Source: Campylobacter concisus
GTDB taxonomy: Bacteria > Campylobacterota > Campylobacteria > Campylobacterales > Campylobacteraceae
Length of the DNA: 37,966 nt
Assembly (NCBI RefSeq): GCF_002913745.1
Contig: NZ_PPCG01000056.1
Coordinates: 1-37,966, forward strand
Direction: 5' to 3'
Part shown: positions 25,894-35,000 of the stretch, one piece after another
Numbering within the stretch: position 1 is the stretch's first letter
Layout: every line of letters begins with the position of its first letter
Translations under genes and position numbers: made by a program
Notes under the pieces: model-generated
The model's database searches: none
Told to the model about the DNA's origin: nothing
The model's input: the letters and a program-made list of their open reading frames with translations, nothing else

Positions 25894-27075
25894 TTAGTCC
25901 TTAATGAAATGTCCTACAAATTTAGAGTAGTTATCTAAAATTTTGCCGCCTTTTCTATATCCAAGCGCGCATGCCTCATAAGCGTAAAATACCCCTGCTT
26001 GGTAACTCTCGCCTTTTTCGTCTTGGTTAAACTCGTAAAATTCTTGATAGATGGCTTTGTTTGAGTCGTATTCGCCATCATTGCTTGCTATTTGTGCGCC
26101 GTTTTCATCGTATATAGAGACGTTTGCACCTTCTCTACCAAATACCGGCTTTTTCACATATTTTTTGCCTTTTAGTGGCTCATTTGAGGTCTCAAGCAAG
26201 AGCGGGTGATTAGGATATAGATCCCAAAGGATTTTTAATATCCCTTTGCTTTGGAAAAGCAGCGTGTAGGCTGGATTTATGATGATAGCTTTTTGATTTT
26301 TGACAATGTTTGAAAGTATCAAAGCCAGCTCGCCCTCATCGATAGCTATGCTCTCCCAAGGCACTAACTTGAACCAATACTCGAAATTTTCATCACCTTT
26401 AAAAATGCCCTCATCATCGTTAAAAACGACCTCATCAACGTAGGCAAAGTCTGTTTCAAAGCCAGCCTCTTTTGCGATGTATTGCAGTAGTTTTACGGTC
26501 TGCTCGTCCTCGATACTGCCTGCGATGCTGCTAAAGAGTATCCCCCAGCCCTCGTAAAGCTCGTCAAAGTCCGCATCCTCGTCGCCAAGCGTAATAAGGC
26601 GTTTGAAATTTTGCTTTAGCGACTCGTAAAGGTCGTTAAACTGGGCTGCTTCGTCCATGTGATTTAGCTTTAGCATAGCCCACTGGATGATCGCCGTCTC
26701 AAAAACTGCCGTTGGCGTGTCAGCGTTAAATTCAATGAGCTTTATAGGCTTACCATCAAGCCCGCCAGCTAGGTCAAATCTGCCATAAAGGTGCCAGTGA
26801 ACGTCATTTTCCCAGCTATTTTTTATGATATCAACAAGGTTAAATGGTATGCCTATCTCGTGAAAAAGATTGTTGTCGATCACGTGCTGAGCGGCATTTA
26901 CATACATATCATATAGCTCGTTTGCCGCCTCGTAGTAGGCATTTGCCTCTTTTTCGCTTACTTGCACGATCTCATCTGCGATATACGAGCTATTGTCGTT
27001 ATCTGTATGCCATGCAAAGCCGATTTTCTCCATAAATTCGTTGTTTAACGGGGTGATTTTTCTTAAATTTATCAT
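25894..27075 (-). CDS. glutathionylspermidine-synthase-like ATP-grasp protein (YgiC/YjfC type)
   Basis: 393 residues. Only the ATP-grasp synthetase domain is present, not the amidase half of E. coli Gss. Motifs are MEKIGFAWHTDND near the start, HWHLYGRFDLAGGLDGKPIK and IEFNADTPTAVFETAIIQWA. Further on come EGWGILFSSIAGSIEDEQTV, KKPVFGREGANVSIYDENG, and at the end SYQAGVFYAYEACALGYRKG. The family forms an amide bond with ATP, classically glutathione plus spermidine. Enzymes of this shorter type (YgiC, YjfC) travel with a lipoprotein gene, as here, and their substrate is not glutathionylspermidine as far as known. 2 bp behind the lipoprotein gene. Confidence 0.9.
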   Translation of the reverse strand: MINLRKITPLNNEFMEKIGFAWHTDNDNSSYIADEIVQVSEKEANAYYEAANELYDMYVNAAQHVIDNNLFHEIGIPFNLVDIIKNSWENDVHWHLYGRFDLAGGLDGKPIKLIEFNADTPTAVFETAIIQWAMLKLNHMDEAAQFNDLYESLKQNFKRLITLGDEDADFDELYEGWGILFSSIAGSIEDEQTVKLLQYIAKEAGFETDFAYVDEVVFNDDEGIFKGDENFEYWFKLVPWESIAIDEGELALILSNIVKNQKAIIINPAYTLLFQSKGILKILWDLYPNHPLLLETSNEPLKGKKYVKKPVFGREGANVSIYDENGAQIASNDGEYDSNKAIYQEFYEFNQDEKGESYQAGVFYAYEACALGYRKGGKILDNYSKFVGHFIKD

Positions 27076-27077
27076 TT

Positions 27078-27695
27078 TCAGCCTCCAAAGCTTGATGAGC
27101 TAGAGCCTGACTTTGAGCCACCACCGAAAAATCCACTCTTACCGCCACTGCTTCTTGCAGCAGAATTTGCCGTTTTTTGCTTGTTAAAGCTATCGACACT
27201 TCTTGTATAGGCACTTGGATTTTTATATGTGCTTTGGCGATTTGCTTGGAAATTTTGGTTGCCAAATAGCTTACTGCCTATCCAGCTACCAAGTATCGCG
27301 CCAGCTGCTGAGGCAAGGATCGTCTCGCCAAGGCTTAGCCCACCGCTACTTAGCTGTGCATCGCTAGTTCTTGTCAAATTTGAAGTGTTGTTGTCGATCT
27401 TTGCGTTTGCTTGAGCTAGAAGCTTATCGATCTCGTCTTTGCTTAGCACACGCTCAGTGCCGTTCATATCTTTTAAAACGACCCTAGTTTCGGTACTTGG
27501 ATACTCTTCTAAAATTTTATAAACGCCAGGTGCGCTCTCCTCGATGATGACAAAGGCGCCATTTTTTTGCGCAACTTCGTTTAGTGCGTTTTCATTGCCG
27601 CCATCGTCGCTTCCACAACCAGCAAGTCCAGCCATGATAATGGCACCAAATCCTCCAACCGCAGCATATGTTGCTATTTTTTTAATGTGTTTCAT
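27078..27695 (-). CDS. UPF0323 family lipoprotein
   Basis: 205 residues. The signal peptide ends in the lipobox LAG-C27, so the protein is lipid-anchored. The domain IIEESAPGVYKILEEYPSTE, then VVLKDMNGTERVLSKDEID, is followed by a glycine-zipper-like hydrophobic stretch (ETILASAAGAILGSWIGSKL) and a Gly/Ser-rich tail ending SKSGSSSSSFGG. It matches the Campylobacter/Helicobacter UPF0323 lipoprotein family (C. jejuni Cj0371). The start ATG at 27695 overlaps the HTH gene stop by 4 bp and has AGGAGAG. The tail resembles that of E. coli YgiB, whose gene also neighbours an ATP-grasp gene, which suggests the tail could be the enzyme's target (inference). Confidence 0.88.
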   Translation of the reverse strand: MKHIKKIATYAAVGGFGAIIMAGLAGCGSDDGGNENALNEVAQKNGAFVIIEESAPGVYKILEEYPSTETRVVLKDMNGTERVLSKDEIDKLLAQANAKIDNNTSNLTRTSDAQLSSGGLSLGETILASAAGAILGSWIGSKLFGNQNFQANRQSTYKNPSAYTRSVDSFNKQKTANSAARSSGGKSGFFGGGSKSGSSSSSFGG

Positions 27696-28324
27696 ATCTC
27701 TCCTATCAACTCTTTTAAATTTTTATGTCTTCTAACAAGTATCACACCGCGTTTAAATTTGATAAATTTGGAGTGATGTATCGCTTTTATTATCTTTTCA
27801 CTGATCTTTTTTGTCGCTTTTGGCTTTAAATTTAACTCCTTTAGATATTCGCTTAAATTTATCCATTTTGACTCGTCCTCTATCTGCGCATCTATCGCCA
27901 CTTCGTTTGCGGCACTTTCATTTTTAGGTGCTAAAAGTGGTCTTTGCATAGCATTTAGAAACTGCATGAGCTTCTCGTCTCTGTCCTTGTAAATTTGCAA
28001 AATTTCATTTTTTCGCTCGATGAGCATCTGCTCTTTTTCTTTAAAGAGCCTATCTTTATCGGCTTGTAAGTTTAAATTTAAGCTCTTTAGCTCATTTAGC
28101 TCATTTAACAAATAGCTTACAAACTCGTCGTTTTGGGATTTAGTTTTTGTGCTTTTTGGGGCGGTTTTTGTAGGTTTTTCGCTACCTGGCTCCTCGTCAA
28201 GGATGACAAATTTTGTGCCATTTTCAATGACCGTTTTTAACGAGCCTCGGCGGATTCTATTATAGACTGCTTCTTTTGTTATGCCTAAAATTTCTGCAGC
28301 TTCATTTACAGCTAGCTTTTGCAT
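27692..28324 (-). CDS. HTH (excisionase/MerR-like) protein with a central coiled coil
   Basis: 210 residues. Residues 1-45 form an excisionase/MerR-type winged helix: LAVNEAAEILGITKEAVYNR, then IRRGSLKTVIENG and FVILDE. A Lys/Thr/Pro-rich linker follows, then a coiled coil of about 60 residues (LLNELNELKSLNLNLQADKD, LFKEKEQMLIERKNEILQ). The C-terminal domain, about 155-210, WINLSEYLKELNLKPKATKK and IIKAIHHSKFIKFKRG, may be a second DNA- or nucleic-acid-binding unit. It is probably an oligomeric DNA-binding protein, perhaps regulating its own operon, but the target is unknown. It overlaps the lipoprotein start by 4 bp. No phage or transposon genes are near, so true excisionase function is unlikely. 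Confidence 0.75.
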   Translation of the reverse strand: MQKLAVNEAAEILGITKEAVYNRIRRGSLKTVIENGTKFVILDEEPGSEKPTKTAPKSTKTKSQNDEFVSYLLNELNELKSLNLNLQADKDRLFKEKEQMLIERKNEILQIYKDRDEKLMQFLNAMQRPLLAPKNESAANEVAIDAQIEDESKWINLSEYLKELNLKPKATKKISEKIIKAIHHSKFIKFKRGVILVRRHKNLKELIGEI

Positions 28325-28362
28325 CGGATTTCCGTTTAAAATAAAATAAAAAAATTGCTTTG

Positions 28363-28368
28363 ATTATA
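28363..28368 (-). promoter_or_regulatory. -10 element of the HTH-lipoprotein-yajQ operon
   Basis: A perfect TATAAT on the minus strand within a T-rich stretch, 39 bp before the HTH gene start and shortly behind the rpsU terminator hairpin. No clear -35 element. Confidence 0.5.
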
Positions 28369-28395
28369 AAAAAATAAGGCTAAAAGAAGAGTTAA

Positions 28396-28420
28396 ACAAA
28401 GAGAGCAAAGCCCTCTTTGT
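28396..28420 (-). terminator. rpsU terminator hairpin
   Basis: ACAAAGAG and CTCTTTGT form an 8-bp stem around a 9-nt loop, starting 8 bp behind the rpsU stop. The transcribed strand continues TTAACTCTTCTTTT, a moderately U-rich tail. Confidence 0.6.
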
Positions 28421-28427
28421 CTTGGTT

Positions 28428-28640
28428 TTAGAGTCTTGACTCGTAGCGTCTAAGCATATAAAGACGTTTAAGCATTTTCTTGCGAGCTGCAATTTTTTGT
28501 TTCTTGCGGATCTCAGTTTTAGGCTCAAAGAAGCGTCTAGCTCTTGCTTCAGTTACTACTAAGTTACGGTCAGTTTGTTTTTTAAACTTTCTGTAACCCT
28601 CGTCAAATGACTCGTTAGGATGTACCTTAATACCAGGCAA
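28428..28640 (-). CDS. rpsU: 30S ribosomal protein S21
   Basis: 70 residues when started at the TTG at 28640. This gives [20 protein letters not shown], the conserved N-terminus of Campylobacter S21. The GTG at 28652 would add four residues (MVRT) not found in the family. AAAGGTGG upstream fits the TTG as ribosome binding site. The C-terminal [17 protein letters not shown] is typical. S21 joins the small subunit near the anti-Shine-Dalgarno end and helps initiation. Monocistronic, with a hairpin terminator behind it and a -10 TATACT upstream. Confidence 0.95.
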   Translation of the reverse strand: MPGIKVHPNESFDEGYRKFKKQTDRNLVVTEARARRFFEPKTEIRKKQKIAARKKMLKRLYMLRRYESRL

Positions 28641-28675
28641 CGTCCTCACCACCTTTCAGATTAAAATAAGCCGTG

Positions 28676-28681
28676 AGTATA
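28676..28681 (-). promoter_or_regulatory. -10 element of rpsU
   Basis: TATACT on the minus strand, about 35 bp before the TTG start of rpsU, preceded by an AT-rich stretch with periodic T/A runs typical of Campylobacter promoters. Confidence 0.5.
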
Positions 28682-28753
28682 GTCTGTTTTTTATAAATTT
28701 AAGCTTTTTAGGCAAATTTAAAATATTTAATACTTTTTTAATAACCTAAAATT

Positions 28754-28759
28754 TATAAT
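28754..28759 (+). promoter_or_regulatory. -10 element of ccoG
   Basis: A perfect TATAAT 25 bp before the ccoG ATG. Upstream are T/A runs (ACTTTTTTAATAACC) instead of a classical -35. The ribosome binding site AAAAAAAGG lies between. Divergent from rpsU. Confidence 0.5.
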
Positions 28760-28784
28760 CTTAAAATTTAAAAAAAGGCTCACC

Positions 28785-30110
28785 ATGTCAAAGGATCTTC
28801 ATCTTAGCTACGCCAAGAGGCGTTACATTTTTTTTGCCTGTATCACGTTATTTGTATTTATTTTGCCATTTATCAGGATAAATGACGCGCAGCTATTTTT
28901 GCTGAGCTTTGATAAGAGCAGAGTCGATCTATTTTTTACAAAATTTGATATGCAAGAGCTATATTTGATGCCGTTTTTGTTTATCACTTTGTTTTTAAGC
29001 ATATTTTTCCTAACGACGCTTGCAGGGCGTGTCTGGTGCGGTTGGAGCTGTCCGCAGACCATTTTTAGAGCGGTCTTTCGTGACCTTTTGCAGACTAAAA
29101 TTTTAAAGATCAGAAAAAACATCCAAAACAAACAAAATGAGCCACAAGGTCAAATTTTTAAGCGTGCATTAGCAGTTGGAATTTGGTGCGTTTTAGCTCT
29201 CATCATAGCTGCAAATTTCTTGTGGTTTTTTGTGCCGCCACTTGATTTTTTCGCTTATCTAAATGATGCAAGCGAACATAAAATTTTACTTGCGTTTTGG
29301 CTTAGCATCGCTGCTTGGCTAGTCTATGACGTGGTCATTTTAAAAGAGAATTTCTGCGTCTATGTCTGCCCGTATGCGAGGGTGCAGTCAGTTATGTTTG
29401 ATAGCGACACGATCCAAGTCATCTACAATCAAAAACGAGGCGGCGTCATATATGATGGCAAAGAGAAATTTAAAAAGCCAAAAGAAGAAGGCGCGCTTTG
29501 TACTGGATGCGAGGCGTGCGTTAGGATATGTCCGACGCATATAGATATAAGAAAAGGCATGCAGCTTGAGTGCATAAACTGCCTTGAGTGTAGCGACGCG
29601 TGTGCTAAAGTGATGGGGCATTTTAACGAAAGCTCGCTTATAGAGTGGAGAAGTATAAATTCTCAAAATGAAAATAAAAAGGTGAAAATTTTTAGATTTA
29701 GAACGGTTGCTTATCTTGTCATTTTGTGCGTAGTTTTGGTAGCTGCGGCACTGATGAGTAGTAAAAAAGAGAGCATGCTTTTAAATATAAATAGAACAAG
29801 CGAGCTTTACAAGGTTTTAGATCAAGGTGAGGTTGAAAATTCTTACGTATTTTTAGTGCAAAATACCCAAAGCAAGGATCATAAATTTTACTTTGAGATA
29901 GATGATAAAAGCATAGAAATTTCTCGTCCAAATAAGCCTTTTACGCTAAAAGCTGGCGCGAAACAAAAGGTCATCGTCACACTAAAATCAAAAAATGAAA
30001 ACACAAGTGAAAAAGATCTTTTAAAACATATAAATATAAAAGCTTACGCCACCGACGAGCCAACTATCAGCGTGCAAAGAGCTAGCACCTTTATCTATCC
30101 TAAAAGATGA
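28785..30110 (+). CDS. ccoG: cbb3 oxidase accessory protein CcoG (FixG/RdxA family)
   Basis: 441 residues, with five or so membrane helices in the order 1-30, 60-85, 130-150, 165-185 and 305-325. The motif RVWCGWSCPQTIF (residues 82-94) and FCVYVCPYARVQSVM (190-204) are family hallmarks. Two ferredoxin clusters lie at C239-C242-C245-C249 and C263-C266-C269-C273. A periplasmic Ig-like C-terminal domain ends the protein (e.g. SYVFLVQNTQSKDHKFYFEI). CcoG reduces copper for assembly of cbb3-type cytochrome oxidase in other bacteria. It is only 30 bp before cmeR with no promoter between, so the two are probably co-transcribed, matching the C. jejuni order Cj0369c-cmeR. Confidence 0.92.
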   Translation: MSKDLHLSYAKRRYIFFACITLFVFILPFIRINDAQLFLLSFDKSRVDLFFTKFDMQELYLMPFLFITLFLSIFFLTTLAGRVWCGWSCPQTIFRAVFRDLLQTKILKIRKNIQNKQNEPQGQIFKRALAVGIWCVLALIIAANFLWFFVPPLDFFAYLNDASEHKILLAFWLSIAAWLVYDVVILKENFCVYVCPYARVQSVMFDSDTIQVIYNQKRGGVIYDGKEKFKKPKEEGALCTGCEACVRICPTHIDIRKGMQLECINCLECSDACAKVMGHFNESSLIEWRSINSQNENKKVKIFRFRTVAYLVILCVVLVAAALMSSKKESMLLNINRTSELYKVLDQGEVENSYVFLVQNTQSKDHKFYFEIDDKSIEISRPNKPFTLKAGAKQKVIVTLKSKNENTSEKDLLKHINIKAYATDEPTISVQRASTFIYPKR

Positions 30111-30140
30111 TAAAATGGCGAAAATTTAGCGAGAATTGAA

Positions 30141-30767
30141 ATGGCGATCTCAGAAAAAGGCAAAAAACGATACGAGCTCATCGTAAAAACAGCACTTGAT
30201 CTATTTTTAAAAAATGGCTACGAAAAGGCAAGCCTTAGCGATATCGTGGCGATAAGCGGCGGTTCGCTTGCTAGCATTTATACATTTTTTGAGAGCAAAG
30301 AGGGGCTTTTTCAAGCGATCATCGAGCAAGAGATAGATGACTTTATAAAAGAGATCGATGAAAAAATAGATCTTAAAATTTCTCACAGCTTGGAGGAGTT
30401 TTTAACCAAATTTGCAACTATCATCCTCTCCATCGTCTGCACCAAAAAAAGTGTCTTGCTTAGCAGAACCATGATAAGCGAGAGCTCTAAAAATGGTGGC
30501 AAGCTTGGCAGGGTATTTTTGGATCAAATTTTAAACAAGATCGACCTTGTGCTTATAAATTTCTTTGAAAGAGATGAGATAAAAGCACAGCTTAATCCAA
30601 AATTTCCAGCCAAATTTGCTGCAAAATGCTTTATAGAAAATGTAAAGGGGTCACATTACTACAACGCTCTCATATTATACGAGGAGCCAAAACTAAGCAA
30701 AAAAGAGCGTGAAGAGCACGTTGCTTTGTGTGTTGAACTATTTTTAAATGGCATCATTAAAAAGTAG
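30141..30767 (+). CDS. cmeR: TetR family repressor of the efflux operon, CmeR-like
   Basis: 208 residues. The N-terminal TetR helix-turn-helix is IVKTALDLFLKNGYEKASLS, DIVAISGGSLASIYTFFESK, then EGLF. The C-terminal ligand domain is helix-only and ends KKEREEHVALCVELFLNGI, very like C. jejuni CmeR (EQKEHVEFVVNVFLNGI). It sits directly upstream of cmeA, and a CmeR-type palindrome is present in the cmeA promoter, so repression of cmeABC with relief by bile salts is expected by analogy. Compared with C. jejuni CmeR the ligand pocket helices are diverged. Weak ribosome binding site. Confidence 0.87.
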   Translation: MAISEKGKKRYELIVKTALDLFLKNGYEKASLSDIVAISGGSLASIYTFFESKEGLFQAIIEQEIDDFIKEIDEKIDLKISHSLEEFLTKFATIILSIVCTKKSVLLSRTMISESSKNGGKLGRVFLDQILNKIDLVLINFFERDEIKAQLNPKFPAKFAAKCFIENVKGSHYYNALILYEEPKLSKKEREEHVALCVELFLNGIIKK

Positions 30768-30769
30768 AA

Positions 30770-30798
30770 TTGACTTTTAATTTATATTTAGTTATAGT
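30770..30798 (+). promoter_or_regulatory. promoter of cmeABC
   Basis: -35 TTGACT (30770-30775), a 17-bp spacer and -10 TATAGT (30793-30798). Transcription should start near 30805. A second possible -10, TATAAT at 30809-30814, touches the operator. The -35 follows the cmeR stop by two bases. Confidence 0.7.
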
Positions 30799-30813
30799 CA
30801 GTGACTTTTATAA

Positions 30814-30833
30814 TTTGTAATGAAAATTACAAA
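30814..30833 (+). promoter_or_regulatory. CmeR operator (inverted repeat)
   Basis: TTTGTAAT-GAAA-ATTACAAA is a perfect palindrome with 8-bp arms and a 4-bp centre. The inner 16 bp (30816-30831) keep both arms of the C. jejuni CmeR site TGTAATAAATATTACA. It lies just behind the predicted start of transcription, where a bound repressor would block the polymerase. Confidence 0.8.
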
Positions 30834-30874
30834 ACTAAAATTGGGATTAAAATTTAAAATTAAGAGAGGTTTTT

Positions 30875-32035
30875 ATGTTGAAATTTAAGAGTTTTCTTGT
30901 GCTTTCAGCTGCCGTTTTTTTGCTTTCTGGCTGCTTTGAAAGTGGCGACAAAAAGGCTGCTACAGGCCGCCAGATGCCAACATCTCATGTTGATATATTT
31001 GTTGCACAAAAAGCAGATGTGCCCATTAGCTTTGACTACACAGCCACGGTTACTAGTAACCAAGATGTCATCATCTATCCAAAGGTTGGCGGCACGATCA
31101 TAAAGCAGTTTTTTAAGCCAGGCGACAAGGTTAAGGCTGGAGAGAAGCTATTTCTCATAGATCCAGAGAAATATCAAGCTAGCTACGACTCACTTGATGC
31201 CTCTGTTGGCGTGGCAAATGCAAATTTAAAAAATGCCGAGACTGAGTTTAAAAGAATTTCTGCCCTTTATAAGAAAAATGCAGTCTCTCAAAAAGACTAC
31301 GACGCAGCCGTTGCAGCTTACGACATCGCAAATGCAAATTTAGTAAGCGCAAAAGCAAATTTAAAAAGTGCAAAAATAGATCTAGGATACACAAGCATAG
31401 TGGCTCCATTTGACGGCGTAGTGGGCGATAACTTAGTCGATGTTGGCTCACTTGTAGTAGCGAGCCAAACTCAGCTTGTAAGGCTAACTAAGATAAATCC
31501 GATCGAGGCTGACTTTTACATCGCAGACGTGGATAATCTAAGCAGAAAAGCAAATTTAGATAGTGGCGCTTGGCAGCAACTAAATAGCGAGGCTGTTTTA
31601 AATTTAAACAATGAAGATTTCACTGGCAAGGTGACATTTATAGATAATGTCGTAAATACCGCAACTGGCAGCGTTTTGGCAAAGGCTAGCTTTGATAACA
31701 GCGAGGGTAAAATTTTACCAGGTGCGTTTGGCCATATAAAGATGAGCGGTTTTGTTCAAAAAAATGCCTTTAATATCCCGCAAGTCGCCCTTCAACAAAG
31801 CGCTACAAACTCTTATGTTTTGGTCGTGAAAGATGGCAAAGTAGGCCAAAAAAATGTAAAAACTAGCTACCAAACAAAAGATATGGTCGTAGTGACTGAG
31901 GGTCTTGAAGAGGGCGATAAGATAATAGTTAATAACTTCCTTAAAATCGGAGTTGGCGCACCAGTTGAAACTGATAAAGACCTAAGCGCAGAATTTATAA
32001 ATGGCAAAGACGCAAACGCTACAAAAAGCAAGTAA
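30875..32035 (+). CDS. cmeA: RND efflux periplasmic adaptor lipoprotein
   Basis: 386 residues. The lipoprotein signal ends in LLSG-C20. A split lipoyl domain (IIYPKVGGTIIKQFFKPGDK with VKAGEKLFLIDPEKY, then YTSIVAPFDGVVGDNLVDVG) flanks a long alpha-hairpin rich in ANANL repeats (about 95-160). The beta-barrel and membrane-proximal parts follow. It is the hexameric adaptor that links the inner-membrane pump CmeB with the outer-membrane channel CmeC. Ribosome binding site AGAGAGG. 10 bp before cmeB. Confidence 0.93.
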   Translation: MLKFKSFLVLSAAVFLLSGCFESGDKKAATGRQMPTSHVDIFVAQKADVPISFDYTATVTSNQDVIIYPKVGGTIIKQFFKPGDKVKAGEKLFLIDPEKYQASYDSLDASVGVANANLKNAETEFKRISALYKKNAVSQKDYDAAVAAYDIANANLVSAKANLKSAKIDLGYTSIVAPFDGVVGDNLVDVGSLVVASQTQLVRLTKINPIEADFYIADVDNLSRKANLDSGAWQQLNSEAVLNLNNEDFTGKVTFIDNVVNTATGSVLAKASFDNSEGKILPGAFGHIKMSGFVQKNAFNIPQVALQQSATNSYVLVVKDGKVGQKNVKTSYQTKDMVVVTEGLEEGDKIIVNNFLKIGVGAPVETDKDLSAEFINGKDANATKSK

Positions 32036-32045
32036 AGGCAGATAG

Positions 32046-35000
32046 ATGTTTTCAAAATTTTTCATAAATCGTCCGATATTTGCAACCGTTATATCTATCA
32101 TCATAGTTATAGCAGGTCTTATGGGCATAAAGGGGCTTCCGATAGAGGAGTATCCAAGTCTTACTCCGCCTACTGTCTCTGTAACTGCGACATATAGCGG
32201 TGCTGACGCGCAGACTATTGCCGACTCAGTTGCAAGTGCGATCGAAGATCAGATAAATGGTGTTGAAAATATGCTTTATATGCAAAGCACATCAAGCTCT
32301 GCTGGTACAATGAATATAAGCGTATATTTTAAGATCGGCTCATCGTCAAAACAAGCTACGATAGATGTAAATAACCGCGTCCAAGCTGCCCTTTCAAGGC
32401 TACCTCAAGAGGTGCAAAACATGGGCGTAACGGTGCGTGAAAGAAGCGGCTCGATCCTTCAAGTAGTTGGCTTTACAAATCCAAATATGAACCTAGTTGA
32501 GCTATATAACTATGTAAATTTAAACATCGCCGACGAGATCAAAAGAGTAAAAGGTATCGGCGATACAGCGCTCATTGGCAACAAAGAGTACTCAATGAGA
32601 ATTTGGCTAAACCCAGACAGACTTGCTCAGCTTAAACTAACTCCAAGCGACGTCATCTCTCAAGTAAAAATTCAAAACTCACAATACGCAGCCGGCAAGA
32701 TCGGCGAGCAGCCATCAAAAGGTGAAAATCCTTATGTTTACTCGGTTGTTTCTGAAGGTCGTTTTAAAGATCCAAAGCAGTTTGGCGAAATTTTGATAAA
32801 GAGTGAGGACGGCAGCGTCGTAAAACTAAAAGAGGTCGCCACTATCGAGCTTGGAGCTGCTAGCTACGCATCAGATGCTATGCTAAATGGCAAGCCAGCA
32901 GTGCCACTTTTGCTATTTTTGCAAAATGATGCAAACGCACTTGCAACTGCAGAGGCAGTCGCTGCAAAGCTTGAAGAGCTAAAGAAAACCTACCCAGTTG
33001 GTCTAGAGCACACCATAGCCTACAACCCAACTGAATTTATCACCGTTTCAATCAATGAGGTTATCAAAACTTTCATTGAGGCGATGCTACTTGTTCTTGT
33101 CGTAATGTACTTCTTCTTAAAGAGCTTTAGAGCCACCATCATACCGATGCTCGCCGTGCCAGTCTCTATCATAGGTACATTTGGCGGACTTTATATCATG
33201 GGCTTTAGTATAAATTTGATCACGCTTTTTGCCCTGATCCTAGCCATCGGTATCGTCGTGGATGACGCAATCATCGTTATAGAAAACGTCGAGAGAATTT
33301 TGCACGAAGATAAAAATATAAGCGTAAAAGATGCGACATTTAAGGCTATGGAGGAGGTACAAACTCCAGTTATCTCTATCGTGCTAGTACTTTGCGCAGT
33401 TTTCGTGCCTGTATCTTTTATGGAAGGCTTTGTGGGCGTTATCCAAAAGCAGTTTGCGCTAACACTTGTCGTCTCTGTTTGTATCTCTGGCTTCGTCGCT
33501 CTTACGCTTACACCAGCACTTTGTGCGGTTATGCTTAAAAAGCAAGAGAACAAGCCATTTTGGATCGTTCAGAAATTTAACGACTTTTTTGATTTTAGTA
33601 CCAAAATTTTCACAGCAGGCGTGGCAAAAATTTTAAAACACGTCATTATCAGCTTTATAGTCATTGGCATCATGGGATTTGCAACGTATGGGCTATTTCA
33701 GAAAGTGCCAAAAGGGCTTGTGCCTTCAGAAGACAAGGGTGCTTTGATGGTTATCACCTCGCTTCCACCTTCTACAAATATGCTAAAGACTAAAGAAGAG
33801 GTAAAATCTATTAGTAACGCCATTTTGAGCAATCCAAATGTCGAATTTGCCATGGGCTTTGCAGGTTATGATATGCTCGCTAGCTCTCTTAGAGAAAACT
33901 CAGCCATCAGCTTTATCAAGCTAAAAGACTGGAATGAAAGAAAAGGTGCAACGGACGGTGCAGATGCCTTGGCTGGGCAGTTTAACGGCATGCTTTGGGG
34001 CTCTAAAAACTCAATGACCTTTGTTGTAAATTTACCTCCTATCATGGGCCTATCAATGACTGGTGGCTTTGAAATGTACCTACAAAACAAGAGCGGCAAG
34101 AGCTACAACGAGATAGAGGCTGACGCTAGAAAGGTAGCTGCAGCAGCAAATGCAAGGCCTGAGCTACAAAGCGTAAGAACAACACTCGAGACGAACTACC
34201 GCCAGTTTAAGATAACAGTTGATAAAGAAAAAGCAAAGCTATTTGGCGTAAGCGAGAATGAAATTTTCAGCACCATAGGCGCATCTTTTGGCTCTTACTA
34301 CATAAACGACTTCAACCTTGCAGGCAAGTCGTACCGCGTATATGCAAGGGCAAGCGATAACTTTAGAAACAACCCTGAGGATCTAAGAAAAATTTTCGTC
34401 CGTTCAAAAGATGGCGGCATGGTGCCACTAAATTCGGTCGTAACGCTTACAAGATCGATCGGACCTGATATCGTCGATAGATTTAACCTCTTTCCATCAG
34501 CTAAGATCATGGGCGATCCAAAACCTGGCTACACATCAGGCGATGCGATAAGAGCGATCCAAGAGGTCGTAAATGACACTCTAAGTAGCGATGATTACTC
34601 TATCAGCTGGGCTGGAACGGCATATCAGGAGGTAAATTCTCAAGGAACAGGCACAACCGCCTTTATCTTTGGTATGGTCTTTGTCTTTTTGATCCTTGCC
34701 GCTCAGTACGAAAGATGGCTCATCCCACTTGCTGTTATCACTGCCGTGCCGTTTGCGGTATTTGGCTCGTTGCTTGCTGTTTGGTTAAGAGGGCTAACAA
34801 ACGATATCTACTTTGAGATCGGACTCTTGCTTCTAATCGGTCTAGCGGCCAAAAACGCCATCTTGATCGTCGAATTTGCCATGCAAGAGCGCGAGAGCGG
34901 AAAGAGTATATTTGACGCAGCTATAAACGCGGCAAAACTTCGCTTTAGACCTATCGTCATGACATCTATCGCATTTACTCTAGGCGTTTTCCCGATGGTT

